Assembly (NCBI GenBank): GCA_027492635.1
Contig: JAPUEH010000007.1
Span: 62,001 to 126,000, forward strand
Origin: Candidatus Saccharimonadota bacterium
GTDB lineage: Bacteria > Patescibacteriota > Saccharimonadia > Saccharimonadales > Saccharimonadaceae
Length of the DNA: 64,000 nucleotides
Reading direction: 5' to 3'
The notes under the pieces were generated by a model. That model saw nothing but the letters and a program-made list of their open reading frames with translations. It did not search any database and was not told the DNA's origin. Numbering within the stretch: position 1 is the stretch's first letter; each line of letters starts with the position of its first letter. The translations under genes and the position numbers were made by a program. Below, piece after piece: positions 14,021 to 23,019 of this stretch.

Positions 14021-15829
14021 ATGATACGTCGCATGCTTGTTGGCTGGGTACATTATGGCATACGAGTTTTTCTTGCGGCAACACTTGTGTTTTCGGTGAT
14101 GTTGCAGCCTGTTGCTGCGTTGGAGGTGCCGACTGAGGATATGCCTGTAAAAGAAGAGTCTGCCATGGCTAATCCTGTTGTTTTAGAGCAGCAGGATAGT
14201 CAAGAAGAGTTGGCAATTGCGGAAGATGTGCCCGTGGTCGTCATGCAGGAGGAGGAGTCGGATATAGCACCGTCAGAGCATGTCGAAACTTCGACGGTAG
14301 TTGCTGCGGAGGTCGAGCCATCAGACCTACCGCCTATTGGGAATGAGAGTCAATTAGTAATTTCTGAAGTGCGGCTTGGCGGTGCGAATCTTGTTGATGT
14401 CGGAGGACGTACGGCTAAAGAATATGTGACACTTGCAAATATATCTTCCGAGGATATTGTACTACAAAAATGGCAACTACATTACGCCAAGGCCTCGATG
14501 GCGGCAGTCTCTTGTGTGGCAAGTAAATGGTCGTCGGCAGAAGAATTGAGCGGTGTGATAGAAGCCGGAAAAACAATGTCGGTGGAGATAAGTTTGACGG
14601 ATCGGGCTGCGGGCTCGGTGCGGATTGTGGATGCGGCGAATGTAGTGCACGATATGGTGGGATGGGGTGCAGCACCATGTTTCGAGACGGCATCTTTTGG
14701 CGCGATTCCTGCCCAGGATGAAAGCTTGCTGCGCTTGGCAAATTGCGACGGGAAATATGATGGTGTTGATACGAATAATAATGCACATGATTTTGTTGTT
14801 GGAACATCGCTCTCTGTGCGGCTGCTGCCAGAATGTATGCCGCCAGAGCCAGAAGCTCCTGGCTCGGAAGAGCCGCCGCTTGTGCCAACTATAAACCAAT
14901 GCGAGGGGCTGCGACTTTCCGAAATTGGCGCCAATTTAACTCGACAGTTTGTCGAGTTGCGTACCACATTAGATGAGCCGTTGGATGTGACGGGTTGCCG
15001 GGTGATGACGAATCGTTCCGCGAGCAAATACTACGCGTTGCCGAATCTGACAATTAATCCAGGTGAGCGCGTGGCGGTATATATTGCCGATACACCGTTG
15101 ACATTAACAAAGACGACGACCGGTACGGTATATCTTTTGAATGCGGACGGTAGTATTGAAATAGAGAGCCAGAGTTATGCAAATCTTGCGGCCGAGACGG
15201 CGTGGGCCTGGTTTGCGGAAGGCTGGCAACAGACATTTACACCTACTCCTGGTGAGGTAAATGTTACGATGAAATACTTGCCGTGCGATACGGGGTATGA
15301 GCGTAATGAAGAGACGGGGCGCTGCAAGAAAGTAGCTGCGGTGACAGAGTTGGCAGATTGTGGCGAGGGCAAATATCGTAGTGAAGAAACGGGAAGATGC
15401 CGCAATATCACGGTTGAGTCGGCACTGGCGGCGTGTGTGGCGAATCAGTATCGCTCGCCAGAAACAAATCGTTGTCGTAACATTGCAACGGCATCAGCTT
15501 CGCTGACGCCATGCAAGGCGGGACAAGAGCGAAATCCGGATACAAACCGTTGTCGTGCTGTGGCAACGACAGCATCGGCAAGTCTGAAGCCGTGTGCGGC
15601 GGGTCAAGAGCGCAACCCTGCGACCAATCGCTGTCGCAAAGTGGTGCAGGGTGATGGCAGCGCAGGATTTAAGGTGGTAGATCAAGGAAACACAGCCGAC
15701 CATATGGCGTCATGGCTCGCACTGGGTGGCGTGGGTTCGATGGCGCTTGGCTACGGCGCATGGGAGTGGCGACGAGAAATGTGGGGAGCGCTTGGGAAAG
15801 TGTTTGGCGCGCTGCCGTTTGTAAAATAG
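14021..15829 (+). CDS. Surface protein with two lamin-tail-like domains and Cys-rich repeats
   Basis: The 602-residue protein has a signal peptide (about 1-34, ending PVAAL), an acidic Val/Glu-rich linker, and two LTD-like beta domains. Domain 1 (about 110-255) begins LVISEVRLGG and includes GRTAKEYVTLANIS; domain 2 (about 297-415) begins LRLSEIGANLTRQFVELR. Five short repeats follow (about 420-550) of the type C-x-x-G-x-E-R-N-x-x-T-N-R-C-R-x-V, each with a Cys pair. A transmembrane helix lies near the end (MASWLALGGVGSMALGYGAW) with a short basic tail. The layout indicates an outward-facing anchored protein, perhaps for adhesion; no enzymatic motif is seen. It sits between yebC and ruvC but has its own leaderless promoter. 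Confidence 0.85.
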   Translation: MIRRMLVGWVHYGIRVFLAATLVFSVMLQPVAALEVPTEDMPVKEESAMANPVVLEQQDSQEELAIAEDVPVVVMQEEESDIAPSEHVETSTVVAAEVEPSDLPPIGNESQLVISEVRLGGANLVDVGGRTAKEYVTLANISSEDIVLQKWQLHYAKASMAAVSCVASKWSSAEELSGVIEAGKTMSVEISLTDRAAGSVRIVDAANVVHDMVGWGAAPCFETASFGAIPAQDESLLRLANCDGKYDGVDTNNNAHDFVVGTSLSVRLLPECMPPEPEAPGSEEPPLVPTINQCEGLRLSEIGANLTRQFVELRTTLDEPLDVTGCRVMTNRSASKYYALPNLTINPGERVAVYIADTPLTLTKTTTGTVYLLNADGSIEIESQSYANLAAETAWAWFAEGWQQTFTPTPGEVNVTMKYLPCDTGYERNEETGRCKKVAAVTELADCGEGKYRSEETGRCRNITVESALAACVANQYRSPETNRCRNIATASASLTPCKAGQERNPDTNRCRAVATTASASLKPCAAGQERNPATNRCRKVVQGDGSAGFKVVDQGNTADHMASWLALGGVGSMALGYGAWEWRREMWGALGKVFGALPFVK

Positions 15830-15844
15830 TGCTAGACTGGAAAG

Positions 15845-16321
15845 ATGAGAATTATTGGTATTGATCCTGGCACTGGTATTCTAGGGTTTGGCGTTATTGA
15901 TGTTGCGAAGGGTAATAAGGTTAAGATGGTGACGGCTGGCGTGATTACAACTCCCGCACATACGCCGCTTGATGAGCGACTAGAAGAAATTTTTGACGGT
16001 TTGACGGAGATTATCGCCGAAACAAAGCCCGATGTAATGTCGATAGAAAAATTGTTTTTTGCGCAAAATGTGACGACGGCCATGAGCGTATCCCACGCAC
16101 GCGGTGTGGCAATGTTAACGGGTCGCAAGGCGCGTATGCCGATAGCCGAGTATACGCCGCTGCAGATCAAGCAGACCCTGACTGGCTATGGCAAGGCAGG
16201 CAAAAAGCAGGTGCAAGAAATGGTACGAATTCATTTGAGCCTAAGAGAGGTACCAAAACCCGATGACTGTGCAGATGCCTTGGCGGCAGCTATAACGCAC
16301 AGTATGATGTCTCGCCTATAA
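15845..16321 (+). CDS. ruvC: Holliday junction resolvase RuvC
   Basis: RuvC is the endonuclease that cuts Holliday junctions moved by RuvAB. At 158 residues it has normal length and the four acidic catalytic positions: D7 (RIIGIDPG), E68 (MSIEKLFF), and D141/D144 in the C-terminal KPDDCADALAAA segment. FFAQN and RGVA motifs are in place. The ATG at 15845 lies 6 nt after TAGACT (15833-15838) and no Shine-Dalgarno is present. ruvA and ruvB are on the same strand downstream but separated by the PBP gene and a decayed cyclase. Confidence 0.95.
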   Translation: MRIIGIDPGTGILGFGVIDVAKGNKVKMVTAGVITTPAHTPLDERLEEIFDGLTEIIAETKPDVMSIEKLFFAQNVTTAMSVSHARGVAMLTGRKARMPIAEYTPLQIKQTLTGYGKAGKKQVQEMVRIHLSLREVPKPDDCADALAAAITHSMMSRL

Positions 16322-16339
16322 AATGGTATAATCAATATA

Positions 16340-18604
16340 ATGCGAAGAGTAGGCAGATATACTAAACAGCGAAAAGTTCGTGGCGCATGGTTTGCGACGA
16401 ATAAGTATATTTTGTGGTTTCGTAACCTAAAACGTTGGCAGAAGATCACACTTATCGTAGGTCCGATTCTTGCGATTATGATTTTGATACCGTTGCTTAC
16501 CTATCTCTATTTCGCGCGCGACATATCTGATAAGGAACGCCTCATGAATCGCAATAATACTGGCGTTGTCATGACAGATATCCACGGAACAGAGATCTAT
16601 CAGAGTGGACGTGCGAAGCACCGTGACATGGTGCCGTTGAGTACGATCAACGAAACGACAAAACAGGCGCTACTTGCAAGCGAGGATAAGGATTTTTATA
16701 AACATGATGGTTTTTCGGTACTTAGTACGTTGCGTGCGGTGTATGGATATGTACTGAGTCGTGGAAGTGGTTTTGGAGGCTCGACGTTGACACAGCAGCT
16801 TGCCAAGATTACGGTGCTTTCCAGTAATCGTAGCTTTCTCCGTCAGTATCAGGCTTTTTCTGTAGCAGTGGCAATCGAAAACACCTATAGCAAAGACGAA
16901 ATACTTGAAATGTATCTAAACTCGGCGTTTTTTGGCGGTAACGCGTTCGGAATAGAAGATGCTGCACAGTCGTTTTTTAATAAGTCACCCAAAGATTTGA
17001 CCCTTGCCGAAAGCGCGATGATTATCGGCGTTTTGCCAGCACCGAATGTGTACTCGCCTATTTATGGCGATATGAAATATGCCAAAGAGCGACAGGCGAC
17101 AGTACTGAGTCGCATGGTAAAAAACGGTTACATCACCCAGGCGCAAAAAGATGAAGCAACTGCACAGGAGCTTGCATTTGCTGCGCCAGAATCACTGGCA
17201 GATAGTAGTCCGGCACCGCACTTTGTGGAGATGGTTATGGCTGACCTCAATAAGAAATATGGCGAAGAAAAAGTAGCACGTTCGGGTTATCAGGTAAAAA
17301 CAACACTCGATCTCAATGTGCAAAATAAATTGCAGGAAAGTATCAACAACAACATGCAGTCTATTCGCTATAGTAGCGGCTCAAACGCAGCAGCCATAGC
17401 AATTGATCCAAAGACTGGCGCGGTGAGGGCGTTGATTGGTAGCTATGACTGGAATGATGAAAAGGATGGCAAGGTGAATATGGTGACAGCTAAGCGTCAA
17501 CCTGGTAGTAGCTTCAAGCCGATTTACTATGCGGCGGCTATGGCAGATGGCGTCATCAATCCAGCGACTATTTTGGCAGATGAGCCAACGGATTTCGGTG
17601 GTGGCTATAAGCCTCAAAATGCCCTTCGTACGTTTAATGGCGATGTAACTGTACGCAAAGCACTTAACTGGTCGCTCAATATCCCGGCCATCAAAGTAAT
17701 GCAACGGTATGGTATTGATAAATCTGTGGATGCAGCAAATCGTATGGGGATTGATACCATCGACAAGAAAAAAGACTACGGCCTATCTCTTGCACTTGGC
17801 GCAGCAGAGGCACGATTGATTGATATGACACATGCCTATGCTGGATTTGCCAATGCTGGTGATCAAAAAGAGGTTGCCTACACGGAGGATATAAAGAGTA
17901 AGTATGACGAAGTGGTATATGCGGCACCAGAAAAGTCCAAGCGCATTATTAGCGAAGCAGGGGCGTTTCTTATTTCGGATGTATTATCAGATAATCAGGC
18001 GCGGGCTGGTATGTTTGGTTCGTCACTGAGTCTCAGTGGTGGTAAAAAGGCTGCTGTAAAAACAGGTACAACGGATGATAATCGGGATGCATGGACAATA
18101 GGTTATACGCCTTCACTTGCGGTAGGCGTATGGGTGGGGAACAATGATAATACTCCAATGTCGAGCGGTGGGGGTACGCTTGCGGGGCCTATTTGGCGTA
18201 CTGCTATGAATCAATTGGTGCAGAGTGAACAGTTTGCAAAGCCGCGCGATGTGGTGCAGCGCGATGTTTGCTATGGTACTGGTAAGCTTGCAGAGCGTGC
18301 AGGGAGTAATACCTATCAGGAATATTTCCTCTCTTCGGCACTTCCGGCATATGGCTGTAGTGTACAGGCAGAGAAGCGCGAAGAAGAGAATAAGCCTGAG
18401 GAAAAGCCACAAACGACTACCCCTGCACAGCCAACAACTCCAGCTACACCTACAGCACCACCGCCTACTTCGGACGATGAAGATGACGATGGTGACACGG
18501 ATACGACACCGCCAACAGATCCGACCACCCCTACGACCCCAACAAACCCTACGAATCCGACGACCCCAACGACACCGACAACTCCTACCACACCAGGTGG
18601 ATAG
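16340..18604 (+). CDS. Class A penicillin-binding protein (glycosyltransferase/transpeptidase)
   Basis: This bifunctional enzyme polymerises and cross-links peptidoglycan outside the membrane. The 754-residue protein has a basic cytoplasmic start, one membrane helix (about 36-58), a GT51 domain (about 75-250) with EDKDFYKHDG (E115 catalytic) and GGSTLTQQLAK, and a transpeptidase domain with SSFK (S390 nucleophile, K393), the SLN motif in LNWSLNIPAIK, and KTGTT. The tail (about 695-754) is a Thr/Pro-rich low-complexity segment with an acidic patch (DDEDDDGD), probably a wall-spanning stalk. TATAAT at 16327-16332 ends 7 nt before the ATG. A serine PBP of this type is expected to be beta-lactam sensitive; that is family knowledge. 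Confidence 0.95.
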   Translation: MRRVGRYTKQRKVRGAWFATNKYILWFRNLKRWQKITLIVGPILAIMILIPLLTYLYFARDISDKERLMNRNNTGVVMTDIHGTEIYQSGRAKHRDMVPLSTINETTKQALLASEDKDFYKHDGFSVLSTLRAVYGYVLSRGSGFGGSTLTQQLAKITVLSSNRSFLRQYQAFSVAVAIENTYSKDEILEMYLNSAFFGGNAFGIEDAAQSFFNKSPKDLTLAESAMIIGVLPAPNVYSPIYGDMKYAKERQATVLSRMVKNGYITQAQKDEATAQELAFAAPESLADSSPAPHFVEMVMADLNKKYGEEKVARSGYQVKTTLDLNVQNKLQESINNNMQSIRYSSGSNAAAIAIDPKTGAVRALIGSYDWNDEKDGKVNMVTAKRQPGSSFKPIYYAAAMADGVINPATILADEPTDFGGGYKPQNALRTFNGDVTVRKALNWSLNIPAIKVMQRYGIDKSVDAANRMGIDTIDKKKDYGLSLALGAAEARLIDMTHAYAGFANAGDQKEVAYTEDIKSKYDEVVYAAPEKSKRIISEAGAFLISDVLSDNQARAGMFGSSLSLSGGKKAAVKTGTTDDNRDAWTIGYTPSLAVGVWVGNNDNTPMSSGGGTLAGPIWRTAMNQLVQSEQFAKPRDVVQRDVCYGTGKLAERAGSNTYQEYFLSSALPAYGCSVQAEKREEENKPEEKPQTTTPAQPTTPATPTAPPPTSDDEDDDGDTDTTPPTDPTTPTTPTNPTNPTTPTTPTTPTTPGG

Positions 18605-18654
18605 GCTACATATAGATAATAGAGTTTGATAGCATAGAAAGAAATAGGAATAAT

Positions 18655-19233
18655 ATGATTGCACATGTACGAGGCACGGTAGCAGAAAAGTTTAATAATT
18701 CAGTGATTGTGGACGTGAACGGCGTGGGCTACGAGGTACAGACGGCGCTTGGCGATTATGAGCAGTCGTTGCTTGGGGAAGAAGTTAAATTGTATACCTA
18801 CCATCATATTCGTGAGCAGTCGCAGGATTTATTTGGCTTTTCGAGTCTGGCTGCTAAGAAACTATTTGAACTACTCATTACCGTACAGGGTGTGGGGCCA
18901 AAGGCTGCGCTGGCGATACTTAGTCTTGCTGATAGCGAAGTGGTGCGTAATGCGATCGCCAATGAAGACACGACATTCGTGACAAAAGCAAGTGGTATTG
19001 GCAAGAAAACAGCCGAGCGCGTCGTCGTTGATCTCAAAGATAAGGTTGGTATGCCGCTACGCTATGACAACAATACGCTGACGGGCGAATCTGCTGTGCT
19101 TTCTCATACGGATGAGGCACTGGAGGCGTTGATGGCGCTTGGCTACAATTTGGCCGATGCGAGCAAGGCACTCGAAGGTGTGTCGACCGAGCTTTCGACG
19201 GCGGAGCGGGTGACACAGGCGTTGAAAGGGTAG
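18655..19233 (+). CDS. ruvA: Holliday junction branch-migration protein RuvA
   Basis: RuvA is the tetrameric DNA-binding subunit that places RuvB on Holliday junctions. The 192-residue protein shows the OB-fold start (MIAHVRGTVAEK, VDVNGVGYEV), the HhH region (VQGVGPKAALAILS, ASGIGKKTAERVVVDLKDK), and the C-terminal UBA-like domain that contacts RuvB (EALMALGYNLADASKALEGV). AGGA lies 5 nt before the ATG. The gene follows the PBP by 50 nt and is only 6 nt from the decayed cyclase. Confidence 0.96.
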   Translation: MIAHVRGTVAEKFNNSVIVDVNGVGYEVQTALGDYEQSLLGEEVKLYTYHHIREQSQDLFGFSSLAAKKLFELLITVQGVGPKAALAILSLADSEVVRNAIANEDTTFVTKASGIGKKTAERVVVDLKDKVGMPLRYDNNTLTGESAVLSHTDEALEALMALGYNLADASKALEGVSTELSTAERVTQALKG

Positions 19234-19239
19234 ACTGCG

Positions 19240-19614
19240 GTGTTGTATGATATATCGCTGCCGCTTGATGGTACAACGCCGACATATCCTGGCGACCCAG
19301 AGCTACGGTTGGAATCGTATACTAAGCCAAGCGGCACGCAATTGACAAAAATAGCGATGGGTAGCCACACAGGTACGCACATCGATGCGCCGAGCCACTC
19401 TATTGCAAATGCCGAATCTATTGGTGGCTTTGTCCTGGAGGATTTTTATGGGGCAGCTCGAGTGATAGATGTACCCGCTCGTATTGATGTGGAGTCTTTG
19501 GAGTAGCACGCTATTCGGCCAGGCGAGCGCATTTTGTCTAAAACCACCAATTCGCAGCGTGGATACGATACATTTTACGATACATGGACGGCGCGCCTGC
19601 GCGAGCAATATTAA
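19240..19614 (+). pseudogene. Decayed cyclase/kynurenine-formamidase-like gene with in-frame TAG
   Basis: From GTG 19240 the first 88 residues match the N-terminal half of the cyclase family (PF04199 type): YDISLPLDG, TYPGDP, and the metal-site motif HTGTHIDAPSH. A TAG at 19504-19506 ends this frame, but translation beyond it in the same frame gives AIRPGERILSKTTNSQRGYD, which fits the family's next block, to a TAA at 19612-19614. The family is normally over 200 residues, so the gene has both an internal stop and a missing C-terminal half. It is probably dead; a sequencing error could explain the TAG but not the missing half. Confidence 0.75.
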
Positions 19615-19648
19615 TTGATTGATACATCTATGGCATAATGGATAGTAT

Positions 19649-20659
19649 ATGGCGATAGATAGAATTGTAGATACCAGTCCGCACGACGAAGATTCCGACG
19701 AGCAAGTGATAGAAGTGACGCTGCGTCCGCAGAGTTTTGATGAGTATATTGGACAAGAACGACTCAAAAAGAATTTGAAGCTGGCGATTGATGCAGCAAA
19801 AAAGCGCGGTGAGCCAATTGACCATGTGCTGCTCTATGGGCCGCCAGGACTCGGCAAAACAACGATGGCGACGGTAATTGCTAACGAGATGAATACCAAT
19901 ATTCGGGTGACAGCCGGGCCAGCGATTGAGCGGGCAGGCGATTTGGCAAGTATCCTCACGAATCTGCAAGACGGCGATGTGCTATTTATTGACGAAATCC
20001 ACCGTCTAAGCCGAGCGGTTGAAGAGGTGCTGTATAGTGCGATGGAGGATTACAAGCTTGATATCGTGATTGGCAAGGGTCCAGCGGCGCGAAGTGTGCG
20101 ACTTGATCTACCGAAGTTTACAGTGATTGGCGCAACGACACGGACAGGTAGTCTCGCGGCGCCGCTACGCGATCGTTTTGGGCTGATTCACCGGTTAGAA
20201 TTTTACACTTCAGAAGAGATTGAGCAAATCATCACGCGAGCGGCAACTATCTTGGAGAGCAAGATCGACCATGCAGCGGCCAAAGATTTGTCGACACGCG
20301 CCCGGCTGACGCCACGTATTGCGAATAGGTTGCTCAAGCGCGTACGGGACTATGCGGATGTAAATGGCGACGGTATCATCGATTCGCTGACGACCAAAAA
20401 GGCGTTAGCGCTGCTCGAAGTTGATGAACTGGGGCTAGATCCGGCCGATCGCCAGCTATTGATGAGTATGATAGAAAATTATGGTGATAACCCTGTCGGT
20501 TTGACGACGCTAGCTGCGTTGACGGGCGACGAAGCCAGCACGATCGAAGATTTTTACGAACCGTATCTCTTGCAGATTGGATTTATCGAGCGCACGCCGC
20601 GCGGTCGTAGAGTGACGCACAAAGCTCGCAGGCATTTGGGTGCAGACGCGTCAGCGTAG
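19649..20659 (+). CDS. ruvB: Holliday junction branch-migration helicase RuvB
   Basis: RuvB is the hexameric AAA+ motor that drives branch migration with RuvA. The 336-residue protein has [13 protein letters not shown] at the start, Walker [10 protein letters not shown] (about residues 64-72), Walker B LFIDEIHR, sensor segment VIGATTRTG, and a winged-helix C terminus ([11 protein letters not shown]). Length is typical. A CATAAT box (19634-19639) precedes the ATG by 9 nt. Its TAG stop (20657-20659) directly abuts the -10 box of the next gene. Confidence 0.97.
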   Translation: MAIDRIVDTSPHDEDSDEQVIEVTLRPQSFDEYIGQERLKKNLKLAIDAAKKRGEPIDHVLLYGPPGLGKTTMATVIANEMNTNIRVTAGPAIERAGDLASILTNLQDGDVLFIDEIHRLSRAVEEVLYSAMEDYKLDIVIGKGPAARSVRLDLPKFTVIGATTRTGSLAAPLRDRFGLIHRLEFYTSEEIEQIITRAATILESKIDHAAAKDLSTRARLTPRIANRLLKRVRDYADVNGDGIIDSLTTKKALALLEVDELGLDPADRQLLMSMIENYGDNPVGLTTLAALTGDEASTIEDFYEPYLLQIGFIERTPRGRRVTHKARRHLGADASA

Positions 20660-20673
20660 TACAATATAAGCAG

Positions 20674-21453
20674 ATGAATAACGACGAGCAACAATCCGAG
20701 ACACCAGCCGTGCCGCCAATGAGCGGGCAGGCAATCACTAGTTCGCATGTGACGAACTTGCCACCTTCGATAGAGGGGCAAAACTACAATCCACAACTCC
20801 GCGCTCAGATGGCAAATGAGCCTGGCGTCACTCATGTGGGTCGGCCTATCGAGCCAGCATCTATGGAGATTAGCGATGATTTACAGCAGAAGCACGAAGA
20901 ATCGAAGCGGCTTTTCCCGGATCTCAATCTGTCAAAGGGTGAATATGTACTTATGAAGCTCCAGCGCCACCCACTTGGGCTGTTGCCTTCTGTGGGTATT
21001 ACGACTTTTTTGTTGTGTCTTTTGGTGGCTGTATGGATTATGTACCCGGTGATACTGGAGAATGATACGACTGGGCAACTACCCAATATAGGAACAGCAA
21101 GTGTCATGATTATGTGTTTAGGGGCGCTTGTAGGTATCTTTGGCTATATTGCCGTGTGGATATATCAGCGTAATACCTTTTTTCTTACAAACGAGAGTGT
21201 GATTCAAGAAATACAGCACAGTCTTTTTTCAAAGCATGAACAAACAGTGAGCTTGGGAAGTATCGAGGATGTAAGTTTTCGCCAGACTGGCCTGATGCAA
21301 ACAATGTTTAACTACGGAACTATTCGCCTCAGTACTGAAGGCGAAGAAACGACATATAGGTTTCACTATGTGGCTAACCCGAAGCATCAAGTGGCGATTC
21401 TAAATAATGCGGTCGAAGACTTTAAGAACGGTCGGCCAGTAACTGGCGAATAA
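20674..21453 (+). CDS. Membrane protein with bacterial PH-like domain
   Basis: The 259-residue protein has a disordered Gln/Pro-rich N terminus (about 1-85), two transmembrane helices (about 110-130 and 145-170), and a C-terminal domain starting NTFFLTNESVIQEIQHSLFSKHEQTVSLGSIEDVSFRQTG, the signature pattern of bPH_2/DUF304 domains (a strand, ...I.L..I..V...Q). Such proteins are common in Gram-positive and CPR genomes and of unclear role. TACAAT at 20660-20665 begins on the base after the ruvB stop and ends 8 nt before the ATG, so the gene has its own leaderless start. It is convergent with the pilin-like gene at 21462, 8 nt away. Confidence 0.85.
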   Translation: MNNDEQQSETPAVPPMSGQAITSSHVTNLPPSIEGQNYNPQLRAQMANEPGVTHVGRPIEPASMEISDDLQQKHEESKRLFPDLNLSKGEYVLMKLQRHPLGLLPSVGITTFLLCLLVAVWIMYPVILENDTTGQLPNIGTASVMIMCLGALVGIFGYIAVWIYQRNTFFLTNESVIQEIQHSLFSKHEQTVSLGSIEDVSFRQTGLMQTMFNYGTIRLSTEGEETTYRFHYVANPKHQVAILNNAVEDFKNGRPVTGE

Positions 21454-21461
21454 TTTGTAGA

Positions 21462-21893
21462 TTATTTTTTTGCAGTCGTTGATTTGCGTATGTAATCGGC
21501 TTCTTTTTCAAGAGTCGCGCGTAGCGTATAGCCTTTGCACTGGTTGTTTTTGCAGCCTGTTGGCTCATATGTATACGATGAGTATTGTGTAAGACCAAGT
21601 AGCTCGTTTTCTATACGCAGCTCGTTTACCGCGATGCCGTCTGGGTCTTTGAATGTGTCTGGCTGGACTCCGGGGAGCGTTTTGCTGTTGAGTGCGTCTG
21701 GGTAGGCTTTGTGCTCGGTGAAGTAGACTTTTTCAAGATTGTGATAGAGTGTGTTGATATCGGCTTTGCGGCGGTCATCGCGTGCCACGGCTTCAATAGT
21801 GCTTTTTTGGTAGAGAAACAGTCCGCACATTGATAAAAAAAGCACCACGACAACAAATAGTTCGATTATAGTGAATCCCGCAGATTTTCTCAT
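21462..21893 (-). CDS. Type IV pilin-like protein
   Basis: The 143-residue protein has a class III prepilin leader MRKSAG followed by FTIIELFVVVVLF, the prepilin-peptidase site with Glu at +5. The N-terminal helix is followed by a soluble domain with two Cys (C-K-N-N-Q-C) that could form a disulfide. It is a pilin or pseudopilin exported through the PilBCMNO machinery encoded at 24334-29946. TACAAT on the minus strand (21907 to 21902) ends 8 nt before the ATG. A single isolated pilin gene next to recA suggests a minor pilin rather than the main subunit; this is inference. Confidence 0.88.
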   Translation of the reverse strand: MRKSAGFTIIELFVVVVLFLSMCGLFLYQKSTIEAVARDDRRKADINTLYHNLEKVYFTEHKAYPDALNSKTLPGVQPDTFKDPDGIAVNELRIENELLGLTQYSSYTYEPTGCKNNQCKGYTLRATLEKEADYIRKSTTAKK

Positions 21894-21973
21894 ATGTATT
21901 TATTGTATCACACTAGGCGCTTTTCATCTGATACCTTGTGGTACAATAAGTGTATAGATAATACGGAGGGTAT

Positions 21974-23005
21974 ATGGCAAAAAAGGCAGATACGACAGAG
22001 GCGACAGACAAAAAAGACAGCGGCAAATTAGCAGCACTCAATCTCGCGATGGACCAGATTACCAAGCAATTTGGCGACGGCTCTATCATGAAGCTTGGCG
22101 AGGCAAAAAAAGTAGATGTAGAGCTGCTTCCGAGTGGCGCACTGAGTCTTGACCTTGCGCTTGGTGGTGGCTACCCAAAAGGCCGTATCATCGAGATTTA
22201 TGGTCCAGAATCAAGCGGTAAAACCACACTGACGCTCCACGCGATTGCCGAGATTCAAAAACAGGGCGGTACTGCAGCTTTCATTGATGCTGAGCATGCG
22301 CTCGACCCAAGCTACGCCCGTAAGTTGGGCGTTGACACGGATAATCTACTCGTGAGCCAGCCGGATAATGGCGAGCAGGCACTTGAAATCGCCGAGACAT
22401 TGGTACGTTCAAACGCCGTCGATCTCGTTGTCGTGGACTCTGTGGCGGCACTGGTACCGCAGGCTGAGATTGATGGTGATATGGGCGATAGTCACATGGG
22501 ACTTCAAGCACGACTGATGAGCCAGGCTCTCCGCAAGCTCACAGGTATTATCAACAAGTCAAAGACGACAGTCATTTTCATCAACCAAATCCGCATGAAG
22601 ATTGGCGTGATGTTTGGTAATCCAGAGACGACGACAGGCGGTAATGCGCTTAAGTTCTACGCGAGTGTGCGCATGGATATTCGCCGCACGGGCCAAATCA
22701 AAGTGGGCGACGACATTATTGGCAACCGTACCAAAGTGAAGATCGTGAAGAACAAGATCGCGCCGCCATTCCGTATTGCCGAGTTCGATATTATGTACAA
22801 CGAAGGTATTTCGACGGCTGGCGATATCCTTGATTTGGCGGTGCAGCACGGTATCGTCGGGAAATCTGGTGCGTGGTTTGACTACAACGATGAGAAGATT
22901 GGCCAAGGTCGCGACAAGACTAAAGAGTTTTTGAAGTCGAAGCCAGAACTACTCGCGGAGATAGACGAGAAGGTGCGCGCAAAGGTGGCTGAGGAGGACT
23001 CGTAG
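21974..23005 (+). CDS. recA: Recombinase RecA
   Basis: RecA forms the ATP-driven filament for strand exchange and handles DNA taken up by transformation. The 343-residue protein has Walker A GPESSGKT (residues 77-84), [11 protein letters not shown] (Walker B), the L1/L2 loop regions including [19 protein letters not shown], and [12 protein letters not shown]. Length is typical. GGAGGG sits directly upstream of the ATG. TTGTGG (21936-21941) and TAATAC (21959-21964), 17 nt apart, could be the promoter; TACAAT at 21942-21947 is an alternative -10. recX follows 14 nt later. I see no clear LexA box. Confidence 0.98.
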   Translation: MAKKADTTEATDKKDSGKLAALNLAMDQITKQFGDGSIMKLGEAKKVDVELLPSGALSLDLALGGGYPKGRIIEIYGPESSGKTTLTLHAIAEIQKQGGTAAFIDAEHALDPSYARKLGVDTDNLLVSQPDNGEQALEIAETLVRSNAVDLVVVDSVAALVPQAEIDGDMGDSHMGLQARLMSQALRKLTGIINKSKTTVIFINQIRMKIGVMFGNPETTTGGNALKFYASVRMDIRRTGQIKVGDDIIGNRTKVKIVKNKIAPPFRIAEFDIMYNEGISTAGDILDLAVQHGIVGKSGAWFDYNDEKIGQGRDKTKEFLKSKPELLAEIDEKVRAKVAEEDS

Positions 23006-23019
23006 GTCGCCCCAGGCAC

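Noticed and set aside
18316-18666. Minus-strand frame with GVVGVVG repeats
   Set aside because: It is the shadow of the Thr-Pro codon repeat of the PBP tail.
19504-19506. TAG as a read-through or recoded codon in the cyclase
   Set aside because: The gene also lacks its C-terminal half, and TAG is a common terminal stop in the window, so decay is simpler.
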